This document shows, in pieces, positions 1 to 7,961 of a stretch of DNA of 64,000 nt. How positions within the stretch are numbered: the first letter of the stretch is position 1; each line of letters starts with the position of its first letter. This stretch comes from Defluviitaleaceae bacterium. Lineage in GTDB: Bacteria; Bacillota; Clostridia; Lachnospirales; WQUN01. The DNA lies in the NCBI GenBank assembly GCA_009779755.1, contig WRDO01000009.1, positions 1 to 64,000 on the forward strand, in the 5' to 3' direction. The position numbers and the translations under genes were made by a program. Under the pieces are notes generated by a model, which made no database searches, was not told where the DNA came from, and saw only the letters and a list, made by a program, of their open reading frames with translations.

Positions 1-205
1 TATACGCATAATAACCTAAAATCAAACAACTCGGGAAAGGAGTGTCGTCGGTGTATTGCTTTATTATTTCCCCATTATATATACATTCAAGCAAATCCAT
101 ACGTCTGATGCCGCGTTCGCGCAGACGCGCAGCCACATGCTCCGTCCATATAACTTTTCCCTCGGATATAAGCGTTATGATTTGGGATAAGTTAATTGCG
201 GGCAT
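1..205 (-). CDS. DUF4258 protein, C-terminus beyond window edge
   Basis: Reading leftward from an ATG at 205-203, the frame stays open to the window edge (68 codons). A clear GGAGG ribosome binding site lies just upstream. The peptide begins MPAINLSQIITLISEGKV and contains IWTEHVAARLRERGI and later PFPSCLILGYY. The pattern W-x-x-H, R-x-x-x-R-G-I and P-x-P-S-C-L-I-L-G is that of DUF4258 proteins, small RelE/BrnT-like folds often paired with a zinc-finger (MqsA/YgiT-like) antitoxin. Any such partner would lie beyond the left edge. The gene follows hicB by about 24 bases on the same strand and is probably cotranscribed with it. Toxin activity is inferred from the family, not shown. Confidence 0.7.
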   Translation of the reverse strand, partial: MPAINLSQIITLISEGKVIWTEHVAARLRERGIRRMDLLECIYNGEIIKQYTDDTPFPSCLILGYYAY

Positions 206-229
206 TTATGTATTCCTCCGTTAATAAAC

Positions 230-601
230 CTAATAAACCGCTATCGCTTCGTTATGAGATTGCGCATCATAGATATATTTTTTAACCGCTTCCTCAACCG
301 TTTGGCTTGGAGTTTTTTTGGTTCTTTCGGAATAGCTGTATATAATCCTGTGCGTGTTCGGGGAGATTTGGATGTCGGACAAATTACCGCAGTAGGGTTT
401 GATGGGTTCCTTTCCCGTTTCCGCGCAATGCGACAAATAAAAATCAACGGCTTCACGGAAGTCCGTTTTTAATTCCTCGATGCTGTTTCCTTCATAAGAA
501 ATGAGCCCGCGAATACCGATGACCTTGCCATGCAGGATATTATCCTCGGCGGAGAATGCCACAGTTCCCGTGTACCCTTTGTATTCAATGAAATTATTCA
601 A
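230..601 (-). CDS. hicB: HicB-family antitoxin
   Basis: This 123-residue protein has the HicB layout: an N-terminal partial RNase H-like fold (YKGYTGTVAFSAEDNILHGK, then SIEELKTDFREAVDFYL) and a C-terminal ribbon-helix-helix-like segment (ISPNTHRIIYSYS through QTVEEAVKKYI). The start is a TTG at 601-599 that overlaps the hicA stop (TGA at 600-598), so translation is probably coupled. No better ATG exists nearby, and a GAGGG stretch lies just upstream. HicB proteins neutralise the HicA RNase and repress their own operon through the RHH domain. The pair sits at the end of a long minus-strand run. Confidence 0.75.
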   Translation of the reverse strand: MNNFIEYKGYTGTVAFSAEDNILHGKVIGIRGLISYEGNSIEELKTDFREAVDFYLSHCAETGKEPIKPYCGNLSDIQISPNTHRIIYSYSERTKKTPSQTVEEAVKKYIYDAQSHNEAIAVY

Positions 602-849
602 ATCAAACCCTCACTTTCCAAAACGTCCAAAACATCACGGATTTGGTAGTGCGCCAGTTCCTTTCTCGGATGCGGTTTGTGTATTGTAAACGATATATGC
701 CCCAATTCAAACATAAAACGGGAACCGCTTGTTTTGCCCTTGCCGTGCAGTATAAACCCTAATGATAGAAGTAATGTTTCGAGTTCGTCAAAGGTCATGT
801 CTTTGGGATGGGATTTAAGCCGTTTTATTAATTTATCCTTTTTGCTCAT
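598..849 (-). CDS. hicA: HicA-family mRNA interferase-like toxin
   Basis: An 83-residue basic protein directly upstream of hicB. It shows the double-stranded RNA-binding-like HicA pattern: LIKRLKSHP, DELETLLLSLGF, GSRFMFELGHISFTIHKPHP and a C-terminal DVLDVLESEGLI. In many HicA proteins the catalytic His sits in a G-S-H motif. Here that position reads GSR, while HKPHP is kept, so this belongs to a variant subgroup or uses another residue. Its start lies 17 bases inside the end of the upstream acetyltransferase gene. HicA toxins cleave mRNA; activity here is inferred. Confidence 0.75.
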   Translation of the reverse strand: MSKKDKLIKRLKSHPKDMTFDELETLLLSLGFILHGKGKTSGSRFMFELGHISFTIHKPHPRKELAHYQIRDVLDVLESEGLI

Positions 850-1369
850 AATATTCTTCCCTTAAGATTGCATACACTGCTTCATCCACCCATTCTTTAT
901 CCACCCGCGCCCAAAAACCTTTGACGTGCAACGCCTCGCGGCGCATACCATTGCGCTCCATGATGCGGTAGGAGCCGTAGTTGGGGGCAGCGCAGGGGGT
1001 CTTGATGCGGCGCAGTTCTAAGTCTTCAAAGCCGTAGCGGATGAGCTCGCCGCACAACTCCGCGCCGTATCCTTTTTTCCAATAGTCCATATGAAGAATC
1101 CAGCCTAATTCGGCGGTATCGTTCGCGTCGTCGGGGTAAATGCCGCAGGAACCGATAACCGCGCCGGTTTCCGACAGGACGACGGCGAAGTCCTTCCCCT
1201 GTTTGGTTTGAGATAAAAACCAGCGGGTATCGTCCTCGGTGTTGGGGCCCCACGCCATGAAGCGGACATTTGCCGGGTTGGACGCCCACGCATGAACGGC
1301 AGCGAAATCGTCGGGCGTGAAGGGGCGCAGGGTTAGGCGTTCGGTGGTTAAAGTGTCGCGGCAAGTCAT
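833..1369 (-). CDS. GNAT N-acetyltransferase, RimJ/RimL type
   Basis: This 178-residue protein carries the hallmarks of the RimJ/RimL-like GNAT group: an N-terminal LTTERLTLRPFTPDDFAAV, a central beta strand with AVIGSCGIYP, the acetyl-CoA pyrophosphate loop WKKGYGAELCGELI (a Q/RxxGxG/A-type motif) and NYGSYRIMERNGMRREA near the C-terminus. Such enzymes move an acetyl group from acetyl-CoA to a protein N-terminus or a small amine; the substrate cannot be told from sequence. It follows the tandem Nudix gene after about 10 bases and overlaps hicA by 17 bases, so it belongs to the same transcript. Confidence 0.9.
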   Translation of the reverse strand: MTCRDTLTTERLTLRPFTPDDFAAVHAWASNPANVRFMAWGPNTEDDTRWFLSQTKQGKDFAVVLSETGAVIGSCGIYPDDANDTAELGWILHMDYWKKGYGAELCGELIRYGFEDLELRRIKTPCAAPNYGSYRIMERNGMRREALHVKGFWARVDKEWVDEAVYAILREEYYEQKG

Positions 1370-1379
1370 GGCGGGCTCC

Positions 1380-2342
1380 TTATTTTACCAATTTATTTTT
1401 CAATATTTTTAACTCCTCGCGTACGAAATATCCCGTTTCTACCATATACGCAATATCTTGCAAGGTTGCGGTTTTTGCGTCCATGGTTTCGCCTTTTTGC
1501 GGGACAAAATCGGTTAGGTCGAAGTCGTGGCGGAACAGCCAGTTATCCCAAAAGGCGTTTTCCTCCCGTACGGTGCGGAACAGTTCGGCGGCTTCGATAC
1601 ATTCGGGGGGTAGGATTACACCCGTTTCTTCTTTGACTTCGCGGGCGGCTGCTTGGCGGCTGGTTTCCCCTGCGGCTGCGCTGCCGGAGGTGATTTCCCA
1701 CATGCCGGGGCTGCCCAGCTTGGTAAGGCAGCGGCGAGTGCTTATAAATTCGCCCTTCGCGTTCATCACCCACGCGCGCACCACGGTGTGGTAAGTGCCG
1801 GGTGGTTTGGGATCGCCGCGTTTGTGCGTGATGCCCAAGGGGTTGCGGTTGGCGTCCAGTAAATCCCAATATTCATCCGGGGTGTTGCGCGCCAGCCAGC
1901 GTTGCATTTCGGCGAACAGTACGGGCAGGATTTCGGGGTAGGTCAAGGCTTCGGGGAAGGTGTCGAACGCCTTCACCTCTGCCATTTCATACGCCGGGTC
2001 AAGCTCGCCGAATTTTTCCACGTCGGCGAGGTAGACTTGCCCGTTGCCCTTTGATATACCGTTGCGATGAACGGTGAAATCGAAGGCGGGGTGTAAATAA
2101 AACTTTTCCGCGCCCGTTTCTTCCCGCAGTTCACGCTCGGCACATTCGAAAGGCGTTTCACCCGGCTCGATGCGGCCGCCCGCGGTTTCGAATGTCGTGC
2201 GCTCCTTGTGGCGGGCGTAGAGCCATTGCCATTTGCGCGTGACCCCGGCGGGGTCGGTGGGGTCATTCACCGCTTGGCGGGCGAAGATAACGGTATATTT
2301 ATATTCGGTGAACGTGTTGTAGGGAAATGTTTCGGTAATCAT
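1380..2342 (-). CDS. Tandem Nudix hydrolase (two Nudix domains fused)
   Basis: The 320-residue protein holds two complete Nudix domains. Domain 1 (about residues 1-150) has a Nudix box starting GGRIEPGETPFECAE and ending RELREETGAE. Domain 2 (about 155-320) starts with the YWDLLDANRNPLGITHKRG lead-in seen in IPP-isomerase-like Nudix proteins and has a box starting GSAAAGETSRQAAA and ending REVKEETGV. Both boxes keep the metal-binding R-E-x-x-E-E core, so both sites could hydrolyse nucleoside diphosphates linked to another group. The ATG overlaps the end of the upstream Hsp70 gene by 4 bases (2339-2342), implying coupled translation. Substrates are unknown. Linkage to an HD hydrolase and chaperones hints at nucleotide or alarmone clean-up under stress, which is inference. 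Confidence 0.92.
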   Translation of the reverse strand: MITETFPYNTFTEYKYTVIFARQAVNDPTDPAGVTRKWQWLYARHKERTTFETAGGRIEPGETPFECAERELREETGAEKFYLHPAFDFTVHRNGISKGNGQVYLADVEKFGELDPAYEMAEVKAFDTFPEALTYPEILPVLFAEMQRWLARNTPDEYWDLLDANRNPLGITHKRGDPKPPGTYHTVVRAWVMNAKGEFISTRRCLTKLGSPGMWEITSGSAAAGETSRQAAAREVKEETGVILPPECIEAAELFRTVREENAFWDNWLFRHDFDLTDFVPQKGETMDAKTATLQDIAYMVETGYFVREELKILKNKLVK

Positions 2343-3979
2343 TCCATTTTCAACTCCGTCTTAACAAACCTTTCCGGCGAAAACGCTTCGCTAAACCCGC
2401 TCGACGGCCATTCCGTGCCGAAGCCCACGTCCTCCACGCGCCCATGCACCAAGCCGCCTTCTTCCTCCACCATAAGGGTGATGCGCAGCTTCGTCTTGCC
2501 GCTGGGACGTACGGGCAAGCCCGTAATGGAAACCTCGCCGATGGGTTTGCACGCCTCGTAGGGGTCGTCGGCTTGCACGCGCTCCAGGATTTTGAGCGCA
2601 AAGCCCGTCATTTCCTCAGGGGTGTTGCCGCTTAGGGTGAATACATGGCTCTTCTTTGCCAGCGCATAAAACGTCCCCCTGCGAATCATCGCGAAGAATT
2701 TCTTTTCCCTACCCGTGTCGATTTCCAAGCCGATGTCATGGGGTACGGTCACTTCAAAATCTACGGTGACCTTTTCCGTTTCCATATCCGGGTGGGAAAG
2801 GAGGCCCATTTTCATGGCGGCGTAATAGGTCGCGCCCAGCGAGATGTCCAACGCAGGGCGCTCCGATGAATAAATTTTGCCTTCGTCACTAAAAATATCC
2901 AAAAGCATTTCCCGCACCCAAGGCATCTGCGACGAGCCGCCTTCCAGCAGCACACGGTCGATATCGTCGGGCGTCAAGCTGCCGGTATAGGTTTCGCGCA
3001 GAGCCTTGAGGACGAGCTTGCGGGTCTTGTTAATGAAGGGATTGATGAGCTCATGAAATTCCTCCCGGGTTATTTGTTCCACAAACGGCGGGATGCAGAA
3101 CGTAAACGGGATGCGGAAACGCCCGACGCCGCTGAGGCGCTCCTTGGCTTCCCGCGCGCGGGCAACCAGCTCAACACGGTTCTCTACGGCCAGGTCTTGC
3201 AGGGTTTGGCCGGTTTTGGCTTGAATGAAACCGGCGCAGGCTTCTACTAGCGTATCGTCGATATCGTCGCCGCCGTGGTGGGCTTCGCCCCCTTGGGAAA
3301 TGACGGCTAATTTTATCCGTGCTTCGTCCCGCTCGGCTACGTGGAAAAGCGTGATGTCCAGCGTGCCGCCGCCGAAGTCGAATACCATGATTTTTTCGTC
3401 TTTTTTTAACGTGTTGCGGAAATTATAGGCGAGTGCGGCGGCGTTGGGCTCTTTAATCAAGCAAATCAGCTTGTCCGCCAAGCCTGCGATTTCACACGCG
3501 CGCATGGTAGCCTTTTGCGCCGCGTCGTCGAAGTCGTAGGGCACGCAAACGACCAAACCCGCGATTTCTGCTTTGGGGTTGAGGTTTTGCGCATGGCCGA
3601 CGAGTTCGCTTAACAGCTTTGCGGAAATTTCCTCGGGCAAATATTTTTTGCCGCCCAAAGTTACCGTCGCGTTCGTACCCATTTTGCGCTTGATGGAGCG
3701 TACGGTGGTTTCGGGGTACATCTTCATGGAGCGGTAGGCTTCCTCGCCGATGACCCATTCATCCTCGTCGCCGTTTTCCCCCTCGCGGAACTGCACCACG
3801 CTGGGCAGGGGAACCTTGCCGAAGCCGTTGGAAATATCGATGGGCTCGGGCTTGCCGCCGGCGTTGTCCCAATAACTGATGACGGAATGGGTCGTGCCCA
3901 AGTCAATGCCGAGGATGTACCAATCCTCGGGCAGGGTGCCTTTATCGTCGATTTGCTTGCGGTAGTCTTCCCAGGTCAT
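2339..3979 (-). CDS. Hsp70-family chaperone, intact ATPase, no C-terminal lid
   Basis: A 546-residue Hsp70 relative. The nucleotide-binding domain is complete: phosphate-1 motif GIDLGTTHS at residues 24-32, phosphate-2 motif VFDFGGGTLDITLF near residue 200 and the adenosine motif LLEGGSSQMPWV near residue 345. After about residue 385 comes a beta-sandwich-like substrate-binding part (VPHDIGLEIDTG, VSITGLPVRPSGKTKLRITL). The protein then ends at VEDVGFGTEWPSSGFSEAF plus a short tail, so the usual helical lid of DnaK (600-640 residues) is missing. It is not the housekeeping DnaK: no dnaJ or hrcA is near. An HD hydrolase gene precedes it (19-base gap) and the tandem Nudix gene overlaps its end. 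It is probably partnered with the degenerate Hsp70 and GrpE-domain protein upstream. Confidence 0.93.
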   Translation of the reverse strand: MTWEDYRKQIDDKGTLPEDWYILGIDLGTTHSVISYWDNAGGKPEPIDISNGFGKVPLPSVVQFREGENGDEDEWVIGEEAYRSMKMYPETTVRSIKRKMGTNATVTLGGKKYLPEEISAKLLSELVGHAQNLNPKAEIAGLVVCVPYDFDDAAQKATMRACEIAGLADKLICLIKEPNAAALAYNFRNTLKKDEKIMVFDFGGGTLDITLFHVAERDEARIKLAVISQGGEAHHGGDDIDDTLVEACAGFIQAKTGQTLQDLAVENRVELVARAREAKERLSGVGRFRIPFTFCIPPFVEQITREEFHELINPFINKTRKLVLKALRETYTGSLTPDDIDRVLLEGGSSQMPWVREMLLDIFSDEGKIYSSERPALDISLGATYYAAMKMGLLSHPDMETEKVTVDFEVTVPHDIGLEIDTGREKKFFAMIRRGTFYALAKKSHVFTLSGNTPEEMTGFALKILERVQADDPYEACKPIGEVSITGLPVRPSGKTKLRITLMVEEEGGLVHGRVEDVGFGTEWPSSGFSEAFSPERFVKTELKME

Positions 3980-3997
3980 GGCGGGTGTCCTTTCTAA

Positions 3998-4630
3998 TTA
4001 AAAAATCCCTTTGCTTATTTCCTCACGGAACAAGTTATATATATTCATGCCGCATTTTTCGTCGAAGTAATCTTTCAGCGCGAAGAAGGTTTTCCATTTT
4101 TTAATGGTATATTTGTTGTAACCGCGCTTGCCGTGGCGGATGGTGGCGTCGATGATTCTGCGTTCGACGGTACATATGCCTTGAGCGGCACCAATGGCGT
4201 CGCAAAGTTGGAGGAGCTTGTCGTAATCGTCGTAGGTGATTTGGGATAAAGCGGTTGCGAGCCGGCTGCGTTCGTTTTCCAAGGCGGTTAAATCCGAACC
4301 GGTATATGAACGAAGGTCTTGTATCGGGAAGGAATGCGTAAGGCAAATCCGCGCCGATGCGTCGTATCCCTTATCCATCATTAAGGCATAACCGAAATAA
4401 ACATGGCAATTTTTACCCGTCCTGTCGGCGTTCGCGTAGTAGCCGATGTCGTGCAGCAAGCCCGATACATAGGCGCGTTCCGGGTCCAAGTTGCAATGTT
4501 CGGCGATGGTTTGCGCCGCACGCGCGGCGTTTTTGCAATGGTCAAACCACGGGCCGGGGTTTTGTATGCCGCCCCATGCCAGCAGGGCTTCAGCTTCGCT
4601 ACGCGATGGATACATGGAAGGCTTCTTCAT
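3998..4630 (-). CDS. HD-domain phosphohydrolase
   Basis: This 210-residue protein contains the metal-dependent HD pattern: a first His in WFDHCKNAARAA, the HD pair in VSGLLHDIGYYAN and a later acidic residue in LQLCDAIGAAQG. This is the YqeK/uridylyl-removing-like HD layout that acts on nucleotides or phosphoesters. The C-terminal 60 residues (KRGYNKYTIKKWKTFFALKD and onward) are basic and aromatic. Its start lies 32 bases inside the end of the upstream Hsp70-like gene, a large overlap that argues for one transcript. The reaction is unknown; its place between two Hsp70-like genes is unusual. Confidence 0.85.
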   Translation of the reverse strand: MKKPSMYPSRSEAEALLAWGGIQNPGPWFDHCKNAARAAQTIAEHCNLDPERAYVSGLLHDIGYYANADRTGKNCHVYFGYALMMDKGYDASARICLTHSFPIQDLRSYTGSDLTALENERSRLATALSQITYDDYDKLLQLCDAIGAAQGICTVERRIIDATIRHGKRGYNKYTIKKWKTFFALKDYFDEKCGMNIYNLFREEISKGIF

Positions 4631-6179
4631 ACGCCGATTTGGGGAACATTTCCCCGAAGCCCAAATCCCGTATCCGTACGGTCATGTCCACGTTGGAGGC
4701 GAATTCCAGTCCGATGCCCAAGCGGGTCGTGCCTTTGGGGCGTTCGGGCAGGCCGACCAAATCGATTTCGGTCATGGGGTGCAGCTCGCCCGATACGGTA
4801 CGGCGGGCGAGGCGCAAGCGCAGGGGATCTAGTTCTTTTTTCGTCCAATCCTCGGGGTCACCGACGGCTTTGTTCACCAGTACGAGCTTGTCCGGGTGTT
4901 TTTGCCACCAGAAAGCGTTGCGTTCGACCAGCGGCAGGAAGGCGTCACCGTCGGAAAGGCCGATATCGGCGGTAAGCTGGTGGCGGTCTTCCAAGCTGAC
5001 GGAGGGGCCTTCGGCGATGCCCAAGCGTTGCGCGGCTACAAGGGCGGCCCCTTCCGCGGTGATGAGCTTCGCGTTTTTATGGAAGCGTACCTGTGCCTTC
5101 GCAAACATGTCGCCGACGGCTTCCCTCGTCCACAACATTTCAAATCCCCCGCCTACGCACAGGACGGCGGAGATATCCTGCGGACGGATTTCCTCCTCGT
5201 ACAGGTTCTTTTGCAAGACATCACGCATGAAACGGTTAAAACGCCGGTGATAGGGTTTGATCAATTTCGTCGCGTCTTCGTGGTTCAGCGTTTGCTGGAA
5301 GGGGGGGTAAGCGAAATTAAAATATAGTTTAACCGCTTTGGCGCGGATGGCTTTTTGGAAAAGCATGTCCTTGTGCTGGTACACGAACGCATATACCTGC
5401 TCGGTGAGTTGTTTGCTCAGGTGTTTAACGGATTGTTGAGACAGGAGGAACGATTCAAACAAATCGCATACATCACTTACAATACCGTATGTACCGATGG
5501 TATCATCAAAAAGGCTGGAGATGCTTTTCACGGCGATGGTATCGCCCTGCGGCATAACGTGGTACAGCCCGCCGCGTACCTCGCGGCTGCCGTAATCGAA
5601 CAGCATAACGCGGGATTCGTGGGGGGGGTGCTTCGCGTAATGGTGGGCGAATACGCATTCACGGTCGGGGACCAATGCGATAAGCTCCCGTTCATAACCT
5701 GCCGCTTTAAATGCCCGTATCAACTCCGATTGCGCCTGTTCGCTGAAATATGCCGGGATGGCGGCGACGATACCCACGATTTCGGCTTTGGGATTGATAT
5801 TGCGTACGCTTGACAAGATTTCCTTTAGGAATAAGGCGAGGATCGAAACGACGCTCATGGGCTTGTGCGCCACATCCACGTAATCGAAGCTGCCCAAACG
5901 TTGGATCAAATCGTTTAGCGTCACCTCCGTACCCACGCCGCGGTTAAGGATCGCGTATTCCCCGTATACCCATTCGCGGGTTTCGGCGATGTATTGCATG
6001 ACGGTGGGGATCGACGGCTTTCCGTACCCGCCGCTCAGGTCAATCGCTTCGGGAATGTTTTCCGTGATATTAAAAAAAGCGATGCCGGACGAATCGTTGC
6101 CGATATCCAGCCCGATAACGTAGTAGGATTCGTCCCGTTTTTGTGGGTCGGGAAGGTTCTTATATTGCTTCCAATGCAC
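4599..6179 (-). CDS. Degenerate Hsp70-like protein (probable pseudo-ATPase)
   Basis: A 526-residue Hsp70 homologue with the same overall length and lidless ending as the paralogue downstream. Its C-terminal IRDLGFGEMFPKSAYEEAF mirrors that protein's VEDVGFG element. The N-terminal motif has drifted to VIGLDIGNDSSGIAFF. The phosphate-2 loop, normally F-D-x-G-G-G-T-x-D, reads LFDYGSREVRGGLY, losing two glycines, the Thr and the Asp. The adenosine motif keeps CVGGGFEMLW. I infer that ATP hydrolysis is lost or weak while the fold is kept, giving an active/inactive Hsp70 pair. The gene starts 10 bases after the GrpE-domain gene ends and overlaps the HD gene. Alternatively it is a fast-evolving actin-fold sensor. 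Confidence 0.85.
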   Translation of the reverse strand: MHWKQYKNLPDPQKRDESYYVIGLDIGNDSSGIAFFNITENIPEAIDLSGGYGKPSIPTVMQYIAETREWVYGEYAILNRGVGTEVTLNDLIQRLGSFDYVDVAHKPMSVVSILALFLKEILSSVRNINPKAEIVGIVAAIPAYFSEQAQSELIRAFKAAGYERELIALVPDRECVFAHHYAKHPPHESRVMLFDYGSREVRGGLYHVMPQGDTIAVKSISSLFDDTIGTYGIVSDVCDLFESFLLSQQSVKHLSKQLTEQVYAFVYQHKDMLFQKAIRAKAVKLYFNFAYPPFQQTLNHEDATKLIKPYHRRFNRFMRDVLQKNLYEEEIRPQDISAVLCVGGGFEMLWTREAVGDMFAKAQVRFHKNAKLITAEGAALVAAQRLGIAEGPSVSLEDRHQLTADIGLSDGDAFLPLVERNAFWWQKHPDKLVLVNKAVGDPEDWTKKELDPLRLRLARRTVSGELHPMTEIDLVGLPERPKGTTRLGIGLEFASNVDMTVRIRDLGFGEMFPKSAYEEAFHVSIA

Positions 6180-6189
6180 AGGTGCTACC

Positions 6190-7899
6190 TCATCTCGCCG
6201 CGATAACGTTCGCGCGCATCAATACCCGGTCGTTGTGGCGGTAACCGCTGCCCACCAGCTTTATGATTTCACCCTTGGCGAAGCCTTCCTGTTTTTCCGC
6301 CACCAGCACTTCATGCTCTTTACCGTTAAAGGTGTCGTGCGGAACGGGGCGGATGGGGGTTATATTGTTCTTACGCAGGAGTACTTCCAATGCCGCGTAG
6401 GTGTCGTGCAGCCTTTGTGCTATGGCTTTTACCGCATCGTTTGCCGTTTCCTCCAAGCGGGAGACGCTATGCGTCAGTATTTCCTCATAGGTGCAAACCT
6501 CATACAGCAGGATTTCCTTTTTGAAACGCATGGCGGCTTTTTCCATTTTGTCCATATAGCGGTTGACATGCTTTTCGTAATCGGCACGGTACGGGGCGAA
6601 TGATTCACTCTCCTGACAACGCGCGAAGAAGCACGGCAGGTCGGTTTCCGTCGGGGGATTGGACAGCCACGCTTCGCGTATGGACAAATATGCGGCTTCC
6701 TTGATTTCATCGGTTACGTCGTTTTTCTCCTTGGCGAAGGATTGCAACAAGCTCGCGCCTTCACCGTTGAAGTTTTGTATACTTTCGCGCAGGCTCTCGA
6801 TTTTGATCTCCATCGTTTCGGTAATGCCGTTGATGATTTGCCGTTCCGTTTCGACGGTTTCGATTTCCTGTTCCCTTAACGCGTTATACGCCGTACCAAA
6901 CAATGCGGCGGCTTCTTCGGCGATGAGGATTTCGACCCCGATCATGCGTTGCATTTTATACGCCGCTTTAAGGAAGGTAATACGCTGCTGGCCGAAGAGG
7001 GTTGCGGTTTCCTCCCTCAATGCTTCGAAGAACGCGGTCGTATCAGGGACGTTATCGGGTTGGGTCGCCGATTCTGCGGGAGGGGTGACCTTAACGAATT
7101 CCTCGTAGGGACGGCAGGGGGAGGCCTGTCCCGCACGCGGCGGCATTTGCAAAGGGGTTTGCCGATAGGCTTCGCGGATGATTTCCGACACACGCGACGC
7201 GGTCCCTTCACCCGTTACCGCCGCTTCCAACGACGCCACCTGTACACGCATGAGCGCTTCCAACGTTTCCCATTCCCGCTCGATATGTTCGGTGTGGAAA
7301 CGCGCTGCTTTGCGTTCGTGCAAATCATCCAACCCAAGCAAGCAAAAACGCAAGCCGTCTTGGTAGTGTACGTAGGTTTCCCTCAGCGTTTGTTCATCCA
7401 GCCATTGCACTTCATTACCCAATAAAAATGCCCCGCGTAAAGCCGCCCATTTTTCGGGAGCGGTTTTATCGGGGTATTGATTGGCTTGGTCCTCAATTTG
7501 ACGGGTGGTGTACGCCAAGGCACGCTCGATGATCGTACGTTTCTCTTCGGCTGCGGGATTAACCGCGGCGGCGTCATCGGCAATATCCCCGAATTGGCGC
7601 AAGCGGGAGGTTAGGATATCGCGGATATCCGTAAGCAATTCGTTGATATGGGGGTTCGGGCTGGCGGTAACGTCGGGTGCATCGATCAACCCCGCGGCTT
7701 CGCGGTACGATTCCGTCAAGCGGACCAAACGGTCATACGCGCGTTCGTCATTACCGCCCGTCTTTGAATAAAACGCCGCGTCTTCGGTCAGCATTTCGCA
7801 AACGGTACGGGCGTATAACACAAACGAACGCCGGATATACCCGCGCAGGGCTTCGTCCGTTTTTACGGCGAGCTGTTGCCAGTTATGGATTAGGGACAT
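6190..7899 (-). CDS. Large helical protein with C-terminal GrpE domain
   Basis: A 569-residue protein. About the last 75 residues match the GrpE nucleotide-exchange head: NNITPIRPVPHDTFNGKEHE aligns with the family's G-V-x-P-I ... F-x-P-x-x-H-E-A segment, and SGYRHNDRVLMRANVIAA matches the G-[FY]-x-x-x-[DEN]-x-x-[LIVM]-R-x-[SA]-x-V signature. GrpE proteins are normally 170-220 residues. Here about 490 residues of mostly charged, helix-rich sequence precede the head, with no family I recognise and no signal peptide or membrane segment. It lies immediately upstream of two Hsp70-like genes on the same strand, so a dedicated exchange factor or scaffold for them is the natural reading. The function of the N-terminal part is unknown. 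Confidence 0.8.
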   Translation of the reverse strand: MSLIHNWQQLAVKTDEALRGYIRRSFVLYARTVCEMLTEDAAFYSKTGGNDERAYDRLVRLTESYREAAGLIDAPDVTASPNPHINELLTDIRDILTSRLRQFGDIADDAAAVNPAAEEKRTIIERALAYTTRQIEDQANQYPDKTAPEKWAALRGAFLLGNEVQWLDEQTLRETYVHYQDGLRFCLLGLDDLHERKAARFHTEHIEREWETLEALMRVQVASLEAAVTGEGTASRVSEIIREAYRQTPLQMPPRAGQASPCRPYEEFVKVTPPAESATQPDNVPDTTAFFEALREETATLFGQQRITFLKAAYKMQRMIGVEILIAEEAAALFGTAYNALREQEIETVETERQIINGITETMEIKIESLRESIQNFNGEGASLLQSFAKEKNDVTDEIKEAAYLSIREAWLSNPPTETDLPCFFARCQESESFAPYRADYEKHVNRYMDKMEKAAMRFKKEILLYEVCTYEEILTHSVSRLEETANDAVKAIAQRLHDTYAALEVLLRKNNITPIRPVPHDTFNGKEHEVLVAEKQEGFAKGEIIKLVGSGYRHNDRVLMRANVIAAR

Positions 7900-7932
7900 G
7901 GCTTCACCCGGGATTATAAATTTTGGATGTTT

Positions 7933-7961
7933 ATCATACCTTTTATATACGTAAAAATCCA
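7933..7961 (-). promoter_or_regulatory. Weak sigma-A-like promoter before the GrpE/Hsp70 cluster
   Basis: On the minus strand a TGGATT (7961-7956) and a TATGAT (7938-7933) are 17 bases apart, about 34 bases upstream of the 569-residue GrpE-domain protein. The -10 box is good and the -35 box is poor. No CIRCE-type inverted repeat (TTAGCACTC-N9-GAGTGCTAA) is present, so HrcA control is not indicated. Transcription may also continue from the ABC-transporter gene upstream. Confidence 0.3.

Noticed and set aside
42..224. 60-codon plus-strand frame at the left edge
   Set aside because: The opposite strand encodes a clear DUF4258 protein with a ribosome binding site over the same bases.
4357..5327. 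Long plus-strand frames opposite the Hsp70-like and HD genes
   Set aside because: They are antisense shadows of minus-strand genes with clear motifs, rich in Arg/Pro/Ser as expected of GC-rich antisense frames.
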